A stretch of 52,574 nt of DNA, from the NCBI GenBank assembly GCA_034189035.1, contig JAXHVA010000019.1, positions 1 through 52,574 of the forward strand, read 5' to 3'. The number at the start of each line of letters is the position of its first letter. The stretch's first letter is position 1. This DNA comes from JAUXFK01 sp034189035 (lineage in GTDB: Bacteria; Desulfobacterota; UBA8473). A program made the position numbers and the translations under genes. Positions 45,345-52,574 of the stretch are shown piece by piece. The notes beneath the pieces are model-generated. The model did not search any database. It had not been told where the DNA came from and saw nothing but the letters and a program-made list of their open reading frames with translations.

Positions 45345-46004
45345 TTATGTGGTGGACGAAGTATAGCCCTTTCGAATTGCGTATTTGACCAGGTTGGCGG
45401 TTTGTTTGATATTTAACTTTTTCATAATACTGGCACGGTGTTTTTCCACGGTGCGGCTGCTAATAAATAAAAGGTCGGCAATTCTTTTATTGGAAACGCC
45501 TTCGGCAATAAGTTTTAATACTTCACGTTCACGTAATGAGAGAAGGTCGGGCTCTGAAGCCGGTCGACCTTTTTGAGATGCCTGAATTAATTCATACGTC
45601 ATTTCCCCTGATAATAGAGGAGAAATGTAACGCCCGCCTTTTTTGATTTTTTCAATGGCGGAAAAAAGCTCTGTATCAGCATCTTCTTTGAGTAGATAGC
45701 CTTCGGCGCCGGCCCTGATAGCATGATGCACATACTCCTTGTCCTTGTGCATGGTCAGAATCAGTATTTTCACGTCTGGCGAAATGATTTTGATTTCCCG
45801 TGTTGCTTCAAGGCCCCGAAGATTCGGCATGGATATATCCAAAATCACCATATCCGGTGTTCTGTTCTTTAAGAGGTCAAGCAACACAATACCATCGGCC
45901 GCTTCTCCGATGATTTCCAATTCGTCAGCGCCATTCAGGATATTTTTGATGCCCTGCCGAAACATAGCATGATCATCGGCCAGTACAATACGGTAAGCTA
46001 TCAC
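45345..46004 (-). CDS. NarL/FixJ-family response regulator
   Basis: 219 residues. Receiver domain: VLADDHAMFRQG, phospho-acceptor Asp in DMVILDISMPNLRG, the Thr in ILTMH and the Lys in LLKED. C-terminal LuxR-type helix-turn-helix: LSLREREVLKLIAEGVSNKR then RTVEKHRASIMKKL. The start is GTG at 46004, overlapping the TGA of the kinase gene (GTGA). It is the output of the kinase encoded upstream; target genes are not known. Confidence 0.93.
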   Translation of the reverse strand: MIAYRIVLADDHAMFRQGIKNILNGADELEIIGEAADGIVLLDLLKNRTPDMVILDISMPNLRGLEATREIKIISPDVKILILTMHKDKEYVHHAIRAGAEGYLLKEDADTELFSAIEKIKKGGRYISPLLSGEMTYELIQASQKGRPASEPDLLSLREREVLKLIAEGVSNKRIADLLFISSRTVEKHRASIMKKLNIKQTANLVKYAIRKGYTSSTT

Positions 46005-47815
46005 AGCCGATTTCCTTCTTTATCAAGGGGGTGTGATAAAGGGAGAACAAGAGAGACTTGTGTGCCATCCCCCTCTTGACTCCTTATGTCAAGTAACCCG
46101 CCCAGCATTCGAGTCCGCTCATCCATGGTGGTCAACCCGAGCCCCTTTGCAGTCGGTTCCTGTCCAAATGCTTCTTTTACATCAAACCCTATTCCGTTAT
46201 CTTCCAATCGAAGTAACACCTGGTCGCCCTGTTTTTCGATGTGAATGGACACATGAGTGGCGTTTGCATGCTTAGCGATGTTTGTTAGGCATTCCTGAAC
46301 GATTCTGTAAACAATTATTTCACCCTCCCTTGTAAACAGCCCCTGCATTTCAATTATATCAATGGATGTTTCGATATGATTGTGTCGGCTGAATGTTTCC
46401 ACGAGCCATTGTATGGCAGCTGAAAGCCCTAAATCCTCCAACATAGAAGGTCTCAAGTCCCGGGACAGACGTCGGACATTTTCCGTCACCTCTTTTATGT
46501 ATCCGATCACTTCCTCACAGTCATTGTTCAACTTTGCTTGATCTTTTCCAAAGGCCCTTTGTATCGCTCTGACATGGAGTTTCAAGACCATCAGAGACTG
46601 TCCTAATTCGTCATGCAGTTCTATTGAGAGCCGCCTTCGTTCATTTTCCTGAACGGTAAGGAGCTTGGAAGACAGGAAACGGAGTTTCCGCTCTGATTGT
46701 TGCAGCGCAGCAGCTGCATGCACCTGCTCAGTGATGTCCCTTGCAATACAAACAGCCCCTAATATTTGTCCTTCCTTATTTTTCATTATCGCTGCAGAAA
46801 AAAACATAGGTATCTGTTTTCCGCCTTTTGTGACATAATGAATTTCCCTGTTTACCACGTTTGCTTCACCCAGTTGAGTTCTGAATCCTGAAACCTTAAA
46901 AAAATTTTCTTCTTTTGGAACGATGAGATCAATATCACTTCCGATAAGTTCGTCTTCCTCATAACACAACAGATCACATGCCGCCTTATTGACACTTATG
47001 ATTTTGTCATCCGGATTAACCACAAAAAGTGTATCGTTCATACTCCCGATAATATTATCTAAATAATCCTTGGAGATCGTTGTCCTTAGTAGATCCTCGG
47101 TCATCTTATTGAACGAATGGGCTAATACACCGATTTCATCATTCCTTTTGATGGACAGTTGCGTATCTAAATTACCTCCGGCCACTTTTTCTGTTGCATC
47201 GGTTATTTTTTTAATAGGTGACGAAATAAAAGAAGCCAGAAAATAGGCCACTACACCACCAAACAGCGCAGTCATAACACCTATCAGAAATATCTGTTGT
47301 CGAGCGCCGGAGATTTCTTTTTCTATGGCTAAATGAGAGTAACCCAAACGTATCGTTCCCAGTCTGATGTCTGAAACATGTATGGGTGTGAAGATATCAA
47401 AATATACATCATCGGGTTTTGAAATATGAATGCAACCGGATTTTTTAGCATTCACGGCGGCAAGATTTACATAATCCGTATAAATCTTGCCTACTTCTGT
47501 CAGATCGCTGTGCATTAACACCTTACCGTGAGGGTCCAGAATAAAAACATGGCGCACATAATCCTGGGTCATGGAATGGTTAACAAACCGACGGAGCGTG
47601 GCTAAATCTCGACTTAAAAGCGGTCTGGCCGTGAATTTGGCCAAGTCGTTAGCCAAAGCAAGACCTCTTTTTCTGAGTTCGTTTTCCAAGGTTTCTTTTT
47701 CACGCATGATGGAAATCGCCCCTGTCACTGCCACCAGGATGACCACGAGGGCTTCAATCAGAAGCGCTATCTTGGCCCTTAAATTTAATTTCAGCTGTCT
47801 CAAAACGATTGCCAT
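46001..47815 (-). CDS. membrane histidine kinase with Cache-like, HAMP, PAS and HisKA_3 domains
   Basis: About 604 residues. TM1 lies near residues 15-36, a periplasmic sensor of ~140 residues follows (double Cache-like, with VFILDPHGKVLMHSD), then TM2 (IFLIGVMTALFGGVVAYFLA), HAMP (KKITDATEKVAGGNLDTQ), PAS (VVNPDDKIISVNKAACDLL) and a NarX-type kinase core: phospho-His in RRRLSIELHDELGQS and ATPase motifs NIAKHANA, DNGIGFD and GLGL. ATG 47815 has AAAAGG at good distance. Encoded between a PhnD-like binding protein and a NarL-type regulator, it is likely to read the binding protein's state. Confidence 0.92.
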   Translation of the reverse strand: MAIVLRQLKLNLRAKIALLIEALVVILVAVTGAISIMREKETLENELRKRGLALANDLAKFTARPLLSRDLATLRRFVNHSMTQDYVRHVFILDPHGKVLMHSDLTEVGKIYTDYVNLAAVNAKKSGCIHISKPDDVYFDIFTPIHVSDIRLGTIRLGYSHLAIEKEISGARQQIFLIGVMTALFGGVVAYFLASFISSPIKKITDATEKVAGGNLDTQLSIKRNDEIGVLAHSFNKMTEDLLRTTISKDYLDNIIGSMNDTLFVVNPDDKIISVNKAACDLLCYEEDELIGSDIDLIVPKEENFFKVSGFRTQLGEANVVNREIHYVTKGGKQIPMFFSAAIMKNKEGQILGAVCIARDITEQVHAAAALQQSERKLRFLSSKLLTVQENERRRLSIELHDELGQSLMVLKLHVRAIQRAFGKDQAKLNNDCEEVIGYIKEVTENVRRLSRDLRPSMLEDLGLSAAIQWLVETFSRHNHIETSIDIIEMQGLFTREGEIIVYRIVQECLTNIAKHANATHVSIHIEKQGDQVLLRLEDNGIGFDVKEAFGQEPTAKGLGLTTMDERTRMLGGLLDIRSQEGDGTQVSLVLPLSHPLDKEGNRL

Positions 47816-47859
47816 GAACAAACCTTTTCTTTTTTGTTCACTTAAATAGGTTTTTTAAT

Positions 47860-48744
47860 TCATTCCACCATCCTCTGCCCGATCAGTATTCTTATTGCGT
47901 TATAATCACGATCACTGCCTTTCAGAAATCCTCCCAGCTCGGCATTGTATAGAATCCTATTATGATTAGGATTATTATTATCGAGTTTAAGTAATGCCTG
48001 ATTGATCCTGGTAACGATTTCAGGATTGATACCTTGACAGGAGGTAAATACTCGGGCCGGGACCGGTCTGGTTCTGCCAATAACCTGAATTTCTTCAGAT
48101 TTTACCCCTAGTTCCTTTTGTTTTTTTGCATGTTCCTCAAGAAAATGATCGCAGACCACGCCGGCATCAACTGCTTTGAGATAGACACTGAAAGCGATAT
48201 CTTCGCAACATTTTCCATTGGAATAGGAACCGATGTCTTTATCTATATCTATGCAGTTTTCTTCAAACAGTAATTTTGCAGCTACACACTTTGCAGCTGA
48301 AAGCTTGGGACCAAACATAACAGTTTTTCCAATCAGGTCGTTCAGTTCTTTAATGTCGCTATCTTTCCTGACAATAAGAACACTGGACTGGCTGGTTGCT
48401 CCGTCGCGGGTCAACGTTCCCAGAAGGGTATTTTTATCATACAATCGAGCTAATTTGACATAAATATAGGGGTCTTGAAGAGCGAATGATATATTTTTAT
48501 TGATAATATCCCTTTCGAATTCATCAAAATCCGCTGGAACCACCAGATTGATATCAAGATGGGTCGCCTCCCTTAAATAAGTGATCAACGGGTTGAATTT
48601 TTTAAAGCTCATAACCACGTCAGTACAAGGGAAGATGGCAATTGTAATTTTTTCTTTTACGCTGTCAGCATTGCTGATACTTATAAACAAACATACGAAA
48701 AAAATGAGTGCTAAACATCTTTTTATAAAGTACTTAATTGTCAT
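47860..48744 (-). CDS. PhnD-like periplasmic binding protein, probable receptor subunit
   Basis: 294 residues with a signal peptide (LALIFFVCLFISISNAD). The fold of PhnD/phosphonate-type binding proteins is seen in FPCTDVVMSFKKFNPLITYL, then DPYIYVKLARLY, IVRKDSDIKELNDLIGKTV and VYLKAVDAGVVCDHF. An adjacent Cys pair (NGKCCEDIAF) and other Cys are unusual for a periplasmic protein. No ABC permease or ATPase gene lies nearby; instead a kinase follows after 44 bases. So it most likely acts as a ligand sensor and not in uptake. I chose ATG 48744, with AGGAAG upstream; the open frame is 20 codons longer. Confidence 0.85.
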   Translation of the reverse strand: MTIKYFIKRCLALIFFVCLFISISNADSVKEKITIAIFPCTDVVMSFKKFNPLITYLREATHLDINLVVPADFDEFERDIINKNISFALQDPYIYVKLARLYDKNTLLGTLTRDGATSQSSVLIVRKDSDIKELNDLIGKTVMFGPKLSAAKCVAAKLLFEENCIDIDKDIGSYSNGKCCEDIAFSVYLKAVDAGVVCDHFLEEHAKKQKELGVKSEEIQVIGRTRPVPARVFTSCQGINPEIVTRINQALLKLDNNNPNHNRILYNAELGGFLKGSDRDYNAIRILIGQRMVE

Positions 48745-49447
48745 AAACCACTTCCTTTCTTTCAAAGGTAAATACTGCTTGTGTGGCTGCCGGAGATCTA
48801 TCATGTTTTCATTGTTCTATATAGCTTGTGATTCTCGTTTACAATAATTCGTTTTGACTTCCAGCATGGGTATTTAAATTTGAAATGAACACTCCTTTTG
48901 ATCCATAAAAAGGATAATCTCATCATTGTTAATTTTCATTTTAGTATACATAATATCATAGATGCTGTACATTTGAAATATTTTTCTATTTTCACTAAGT
49001 TAAGTCTATAATAATTGTCAGTTAACTAAAAATGCTTTAACGCTCATCCTTTTGTCGAAGATTTCACTTCCTTTTAGAAGGAATGGGGGTTGGACTGCTA
49101 TGGCGGTAAATGAGTAGCCGGTTGGGGTATTATTGCCGCTGATTGGGAAACTCTGGCCTATCCAAAGGATGCCGCTGCCTTCCAAATCGCTATTCCCGTC
49201 CGGCCCAGGCTGATTCCAAGAATAGTCATTGGATAGTCTCTATTTGTAAATGTTGAAAGAAAGGTTTCAGGGGTCTGCTCTTGCTATAGAACAGGCACAA
49301 CTGTTAGCCTTTTAAGGCCTTCATTAAAAGTGGAGACAAGGATAAAGAAAAAGAACCTACAGCGACTGAACCGTTAAACGGATTCCGGCGCACCTCAAAA
49401 CCTTTGCTAAGTGTATCCAAAAATTAAGCTTAAGAACAGACGGTAAG
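48745..49447. other. intergenic stretch upstream of the PhnD-kinase unit
   Basis: No gene seen. It should hold the promoter of the minus-strand receptor-kinase-regulator unit. An ATGGGTA heptamer lies at 48866-48872, 122 bases upstream of the receptor start, the same word as in the dyad at 45221-45238. From about 49090 on the DNA looks like degraded coding sequence leading into the recombinase remnant. Confidence 0.4.
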
Positions 49448-49835
49448 TGTTGAGGAAAAGGGTGGACTGAAACATGACTACAAAATAATAACCGAAGAAT
49501 TAAAGGCGATATCAGACTATATTGAAAAGGAAAGAGCGGCTGATGATAAGAAGTGGAAATCTCCGATACTATTCTTGCCCCCAGCTACAACGCTGCATGG
49601 CAAGGGCTGGCTTAATCCGAGGGTCATCAATACAATATAGAATGACTTTTGTTCCCTGGCCGAGGGAGAAGGGAGAACTCCTCATTCGGCCAGACATTCC
49701 ATTGGCAATCATTTCATAGAAAAAACCGAGAATATCGCAACTGTTCAAGGGCAGCTTGGGCGGAAAACGCAACTTATTCGTATCCAGTATGCAAATCAAT
49801 GTTTTGTACTGATGTATCGAAGTCTACCGATTAAG
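49448..49835 (+). pseudogene. tyrosine recombinase (phage-type integrase) remnant
   Basis: Two frames together read ELKAISDYIEKERAADDKKW, SPILFLPP, GWLNPRVINTIWND, then TPHSARHSIGNHFIEKTENI and ATVQGQLGRK with NATYSY following after a shift. PHSARH with GNHFIEKT..NIA.VQ..LG is the catalytic box II region (R-H-x-x-x) of tyrosine recombinases, and the following ATYS-IQYA region should hold the catalytic Tyr. Stops and shifts show it is dead. No att sites could be recognised. Confidence 0.75.
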
Positions 49836-49873
49836 CTGTTAAATTTACTGCCCAGTTTGCAAAAAAGTTTGAG

Positions 49874-50023
49874 ATGGATCTTGCTATACTGAAAATTATT
49901 GAAGAAGCAGGGAGTTACATAGAGCCTGAGACACCTACTGATAAAGTATATAGACCGCGAAAGGATCGCACTAATATCGTTTCTAAAGGGAAGAAACTGG
50001 CCCAGGAAATTGACAAAGTATAA
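49874..50023 (+). other. short open frame of unknown nature after the integrase remnant
   Basis: A 49-codon frame (MDLAILKIIEEAGSYIEPET..., ending KLAQEIDKV) with charged, protein-like composition but a poor ribosome site. It may be a piece of a gene of the former mobile element. I do not recognise it. The DNA from here to 50310 holds no other gene that I can see. Confidence 0.3.
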
Positions 50024-50310
50024 ATTGCGAGGGAAAGATAGCATGTGGTCCCATTGCCTTAGGAATACTGAGAATCGCTGGAGTTGAAGACTTTGGAAAC
50101 AGAAGGCCAGGCCACCACCCAAAGTGAATTCGCCACCAATGAGTCCAGAATGTCATATCGACTATACGGATTCGAAACTTGAAAAGGCGATGGGAGGATC
50201 ACAGTAACGCCTTATCCTTTCTCGATAGATCCATTCGGATTTGCTAGGTGGTCATATGGGCATGGCCGCCGCCAGCCTGAACGAGTTTTTTTTTATCGAC
50301 TATACCCCGG

Positions 50311-51141
50311 TTATAAATTCTCTATCAGTTTTCCAAGCGCTTTTAGATGATCCCTCTCATCGTCAGCAAGCTGTTCAAGGGCCTTTTTACTTTTTGAATG
50401 GCTGTTTTTCTGTGACATGCGCAGGTAAAGGTCTAGGGCCTGAGCCTCTATTGACATTGCAATTCCTGTAATGTCTTTGACAGATTCCCAGTCCGGATTA
50501 AACCTTGACACATATTCTTCAGTGGTGAGCCCTCCTTCAATCGTATCTGCGACATTGCTGTTTATAAAATCTTCTCTTGAAAGAGATCCCTCTGTGATGT
50601 TTTTATACTCGCTGTAGATTTTATCCTGATGTTTGACTTCTATATCTGCAAGCTTTTTAAAAAGATCTATAGCTGACTTGTTTTGAACTATGGAGGCCAT
50701 TGAAATATAAAAATCCCGCAGACCGTCTTCAAGCGAATAAGCGATGGCAAGCGTTTGTTCCGGTGATTCATCCCCTGAAAAAAGCTCAAGTCCCTGCAAT
50801 TCATCACCAACAGCGGTTTCACCGTTCCAGGCCTTGAATCCACCTGAGAGGTTAATGACGTTTTCAAACCCTCTACCGGCCAAAAGCTGTGCTGCAATCC
50901 TGCTGCGTCCCCCTATAGCACAGTAAACGACAGTCGATTTTTGGGGGTCAATCTCATGAAGTCGGCTGTTAAGTTCCGGCAAAGGAATAAGTCTGGCACC
51001 TGCAATATGACCTTCTTCATATTCTTTGGGTTGGCGCACATCCAGAAACATTAAATCGTTTGATGTCTTGTCTTTCATAAATTCGCGGGCTTTATCCGTA
51101 TTTATTGATTTTATCGGTGTAAGAAACTGTTTCCATTTCAT
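50311..51141 (-). CDS. rhodanese domain fused to a ferritin-like di-iron domain
   Basis: 276 residues. The first ~110 form a rhodanese domain: FLDVRQPKEYEEGHIAGARL and the active Cys in VVYCAIGGRSR, followed by NLSGGFKAWNGE. The rest (about 125-276) is a four-helix ferritin/rubrerythrin-like domain with YSLEDGLRDFY, ADIEVKHQ (ExxH), SIEAQALDLY and ADDERDHLK (ExxH), enough for a di-iron site. No rubredoxin part is seen. It could link persulfide sulfur with peroxide or iron handling. It begins 20 bases after the MscS gene ends, hence one operon. Confidence 0.88.
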   Translation of the reverse strand: MKWKQFLTPIKSINTDKAREFMKDKTSNDLMFLDVRQPKEYEEGHIAGARLIPLPELNSRLHEIDPQKSTVVYCAIGGRSRIAAQLLAGRGFENVINLSGGFKAWNGETAVGDELQGLELFSGDESPEQTLAIAYSLEDGLRDFYISMASIVQNKSAIDLFKKLADIEVKHQDKIYSEYKNITEGSLSREDFINSNVADTIEGGLTTEEYVSRFNPDWESVKDITGIAMSIEAQALDLYLRMSQKNSHSKSKKALEQLADDERDHLKALGKLIENL

Positions 51142-51160
51142 GATCTACTCCTGTTTTAGA

Positions 51161-52009
51161 TTATTTAACATTTGATCCTTTTTCTACTTCATAATAGACC
51201 GTAACCATCCAATCCGCATAATTGGGATCTATTAACCTTAGTTTTTCGATCAGTTCTTGTTTCAGCGTGGTTTCAAGTGGAGTACCTCGACCAGGCCATA
51301 TCCTGAATTTGATTCGCAGGTAATTTTTTCCCTGACGAGGGTCAATTCTTCCCTCAATGGAGGGTGGGCCAATATTTATACCCGGAAATTGTTCTGCAAT
51401 TGAATGAACCGAGTTTTTAACAACTTGTTCAAGTTCAGCATTTTTCTTTTCATCAACCAATAAACCAACATCGATGATAGCCCGAACATAACCTCGTGGA
51501 TAATTAATAACACTTGTGATACTTCTATTTGGGATGTAGACTGAAGCGCCCATTGCATTTTCAAGTTCCGTAAAACGGATGCTGATGGATCGGACAATCC
51601 CTGTTTGCCCCCCGATTTCCACCATATCCCCTACATCAAGAAGATTAGAAAAAACAAGAGTCAAACCGGTGACTACATCCTGTACATAGCCCTGCGAACC
51701 AAAAGCAATGGCCAGGCCGATGATGGATGCGCTTGCCAGATAGGCCGTGATGGATACCCCAAACTCTTTAAGAATAAAGCCAAATGCGCCGAAATAGATG
51801 ATAAAAACAACAAAACTCGTTATAAGTCCAACAATGGATTTTATCTTAGCATAGGATCGTGCGAAAGAAAAGGACATAAAGAACTGACTTGCTTTTTTGA
51901 TCAGAAAGACACAGACATGCGCACCTCCGGCAAGAAGAATGATAAAAATAATTCTTTCCATTGTACTGTCTATTTCTATGTGACTTTTCATAAAAGTTGC
52001 GAGACTCAT
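51161..52009 (-). CDS. MscS-family mechanosensitive channel
   Basis: 282 residues. Three membrane helices (near residues 19-37, 58-82 and the pore helix ~85-112) precede the MscS beta domain (LLDVGDMVEIGGQTGIVRSI, ENAMGASVYIPNRSI) and the alpha/beta cytoplasmic vestibule. The pore helix region ASASIIGLAIAFGSQGYVQD is characteristic. It opens under membrane tension to let out solutes. Transcribed ahead of the rhodanese-ferritin gene. Confidence 0.92.
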   Translation of the reverse strand: MSLATFMKSHIEIDSTMERIIFIILLAGGAHVCVFLIKKASQFFMSFSFARSYAKIKSIVGLITSFVVFIIYFGAFGFILKEFGVSITAYLASASIIGLAIAFGSQGYVQDVVTGLTLVFSNLLDVGDMVEIGGQTGIVRSISIRFTELENAMGASVYIPNRSITSVINYPRGYVRAIIDVGLLVDEKKNAELEQVVKNSVHSIAEQFPGINIGPPSIEGRIDPRQGKNYLRIKFRIWPGRGTPLETTLKQELIEKLRLIDPNYADWMVTVYYEVEKGSNVK

Positions 52010-52045
52010 TTCCGCTGTTAAATTTTAAAGTTAATATTACCGACG

Positions 52046-52077
52046 AAAAAACCCCTAAAATAGTCCTCAGCTATTTT
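52046..52077 (-). terminator. possible terminator just upstream of the MscS gene
   Basis: AAAATAG (52057-52063) pairs with CTATTTT (52071-52077), loop of seven bases. On the minus strand the stem is followed by AGGGG and then six T. The T-run is not directly next to the stem, so the case is modest. It would shield the MscS operon from transcription out of the transposase remnant. Confidence 0.3.
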
Positions 52078-52178
52078 ATGAATTCACACTGACAGACAGA
52101 ATCTACCCCTTGCTGCTAACGAGCCTGTCAAAAAACTAGATTGTGAAACGATTTTCTCTGCGGCGAAGTGAAATATCC

Positions 52179-52397
52179 TTAAAGCTGATAATCCTGAATT
52201 AAATTAAATATTTTCGGGTCAATTGCCTTGCGCCCTTTTTCGTCGTTGCAATAGCGAGCATCAAAAATCTTCAAGTGAAGCTGTTCTTCAACAACATAAT
52301 GGATCGCATATTCCAATGTGCCGAGTATCAGTTATTCCTCGAGTGACACCGGCACCATCATCATTTGGTTATAGCTGTAATGTTTATATCGGGCCAT
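52179..52397 (-). mobile_element. N-terminal remnant of an IS1182-like transposase
   Basis: From ATG 52397: MARYKHYSYNQMMMVPVSLE, a TAA stop, then TLEYAIHYVVEEQ, LHLKIFDARYCNDEKGRKAI and DPKIF before unrelated sequence and a stop at 52179. The opening and the IFDxRYxNDxxGRxAxDPKI pattern are typical of IS1182-type transposases. The catalytic part is missing. The last 177 bases of the window show no gene. Confidence 0.75.
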
Positions 52398-52574
52398 CTA
52401 TGATTCTTGATATTTCCCCTGAAAAGCTTAACAATGGGGGTTAAGCTGCAATTTTTTTAAAATGTGAAGAATTTTCTATTACAGCATTATCGTAACAGTT
52501 TCCTGTAGAACTCATACTCTGCGGGCATTTATATTTATTTAATTGTTCTTTGAAATTCTTTCTGCAGTACTGAA

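Noticed and set aside
50241..50471. Plus-strand ORF starting with MLGGHMGMAAASLNE
   Set aside because: Most of it is antisense to the rhodanese-ferritin gene and no family match is evident.
1..52574. tRNA and rRNA genes
   Set aside because: I looked for T-loop type words (GGTTCRAATCC) and conserved rRNA segments and found none outside protein genes; a tRNA scan would be decisive.

Overview
This window looks like the chromosome of an anaerobic, meso-diaminopimelate Gram-negative bacterium of the former Deltaproteobacteria (Desulfobacterota). That placement is an inference. It rests on an AT-rich complete dcw cluster followed by a radical SAM protein, a Cys-Gly-repeat peptide with its radical SAM/SPASM maturase, a membrane NrfHA nitrite reductase, and a PhnD-like receptor encoded with a two-component system. 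No rRNA, tRNA or CRISPR array was seen.

Layout. (1) 1-3.8 kb: non-coding DNA, then a decayed gene (811-3059, minus) for a secreted beta-helix protein, broken by several frameshifts and stops. (2) 3.8-9.3 kb, minus: a subtilisin-like protease with PKD domains (split by one frameshift), a DUF2062-type membrane protein, an AsmA-like anchored protein and an M48 metalloprotease lipoprotein; together they look like a cell-envelope group. (3) 9.5-11.7 kb, minus: a ribosomally made peptide with 30-bp/10-residue SCGGG repeats and its radical SAM/SPASM maturase. (4) 12.1-32.9 kb, plus: the division and cell-wall operon mraZ-rsmH-ftsL-ftsI-murE-murF-(receiver protein)-mraY-murD-ftsW-murG-murC-murB-ddl-ftsQ-ftsA-ftsZ-radical SAM. 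It is preceded by a sigma-70-like promoter and three TGGTA repeats at 10-bp spacing that match the layout of MraZ operators. It covers peptidoglycan precursor synthesis from MurNAc tripeptide formation to lipid II, plus the divisome core.

(5) 33-38 kb, minus: a gene remnant, a quinol-monooxygenase-like small gene with no ordinary start codon, nfsB-type nitroreductase, a REP-associated tyrosine transposase remnant next to a 200-bp nested inverted repeat, then nrfH-nrfA. (6) 38-44.5 kb: remains of IS256, IS200/IS605, IS110 and IS630 elements around a GH13 branching-type enzyme and a RelE/RHH toxin-antitoxin pair, then a piece of a dead hybrid histidine kinase. (7) 44.6-48.8 kb, minus: a small exported protein and a three-gene unit, PhnD-like periplasmic receptor - histidine kinase - NarL-type regulator. 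(8) 49-52.6 kb: a tyrosine recombinase remnant, a rhodanese-ferritin-like fusion downstream of an MscS channel (minus), and an IS1182-like transposase remnant.

The dcw genes are all intact, so the many broken genes outside it are more likely true pseudogenes than sequencing error. Both flanks of the core cluster seem to have collected and lost mobile DNA.
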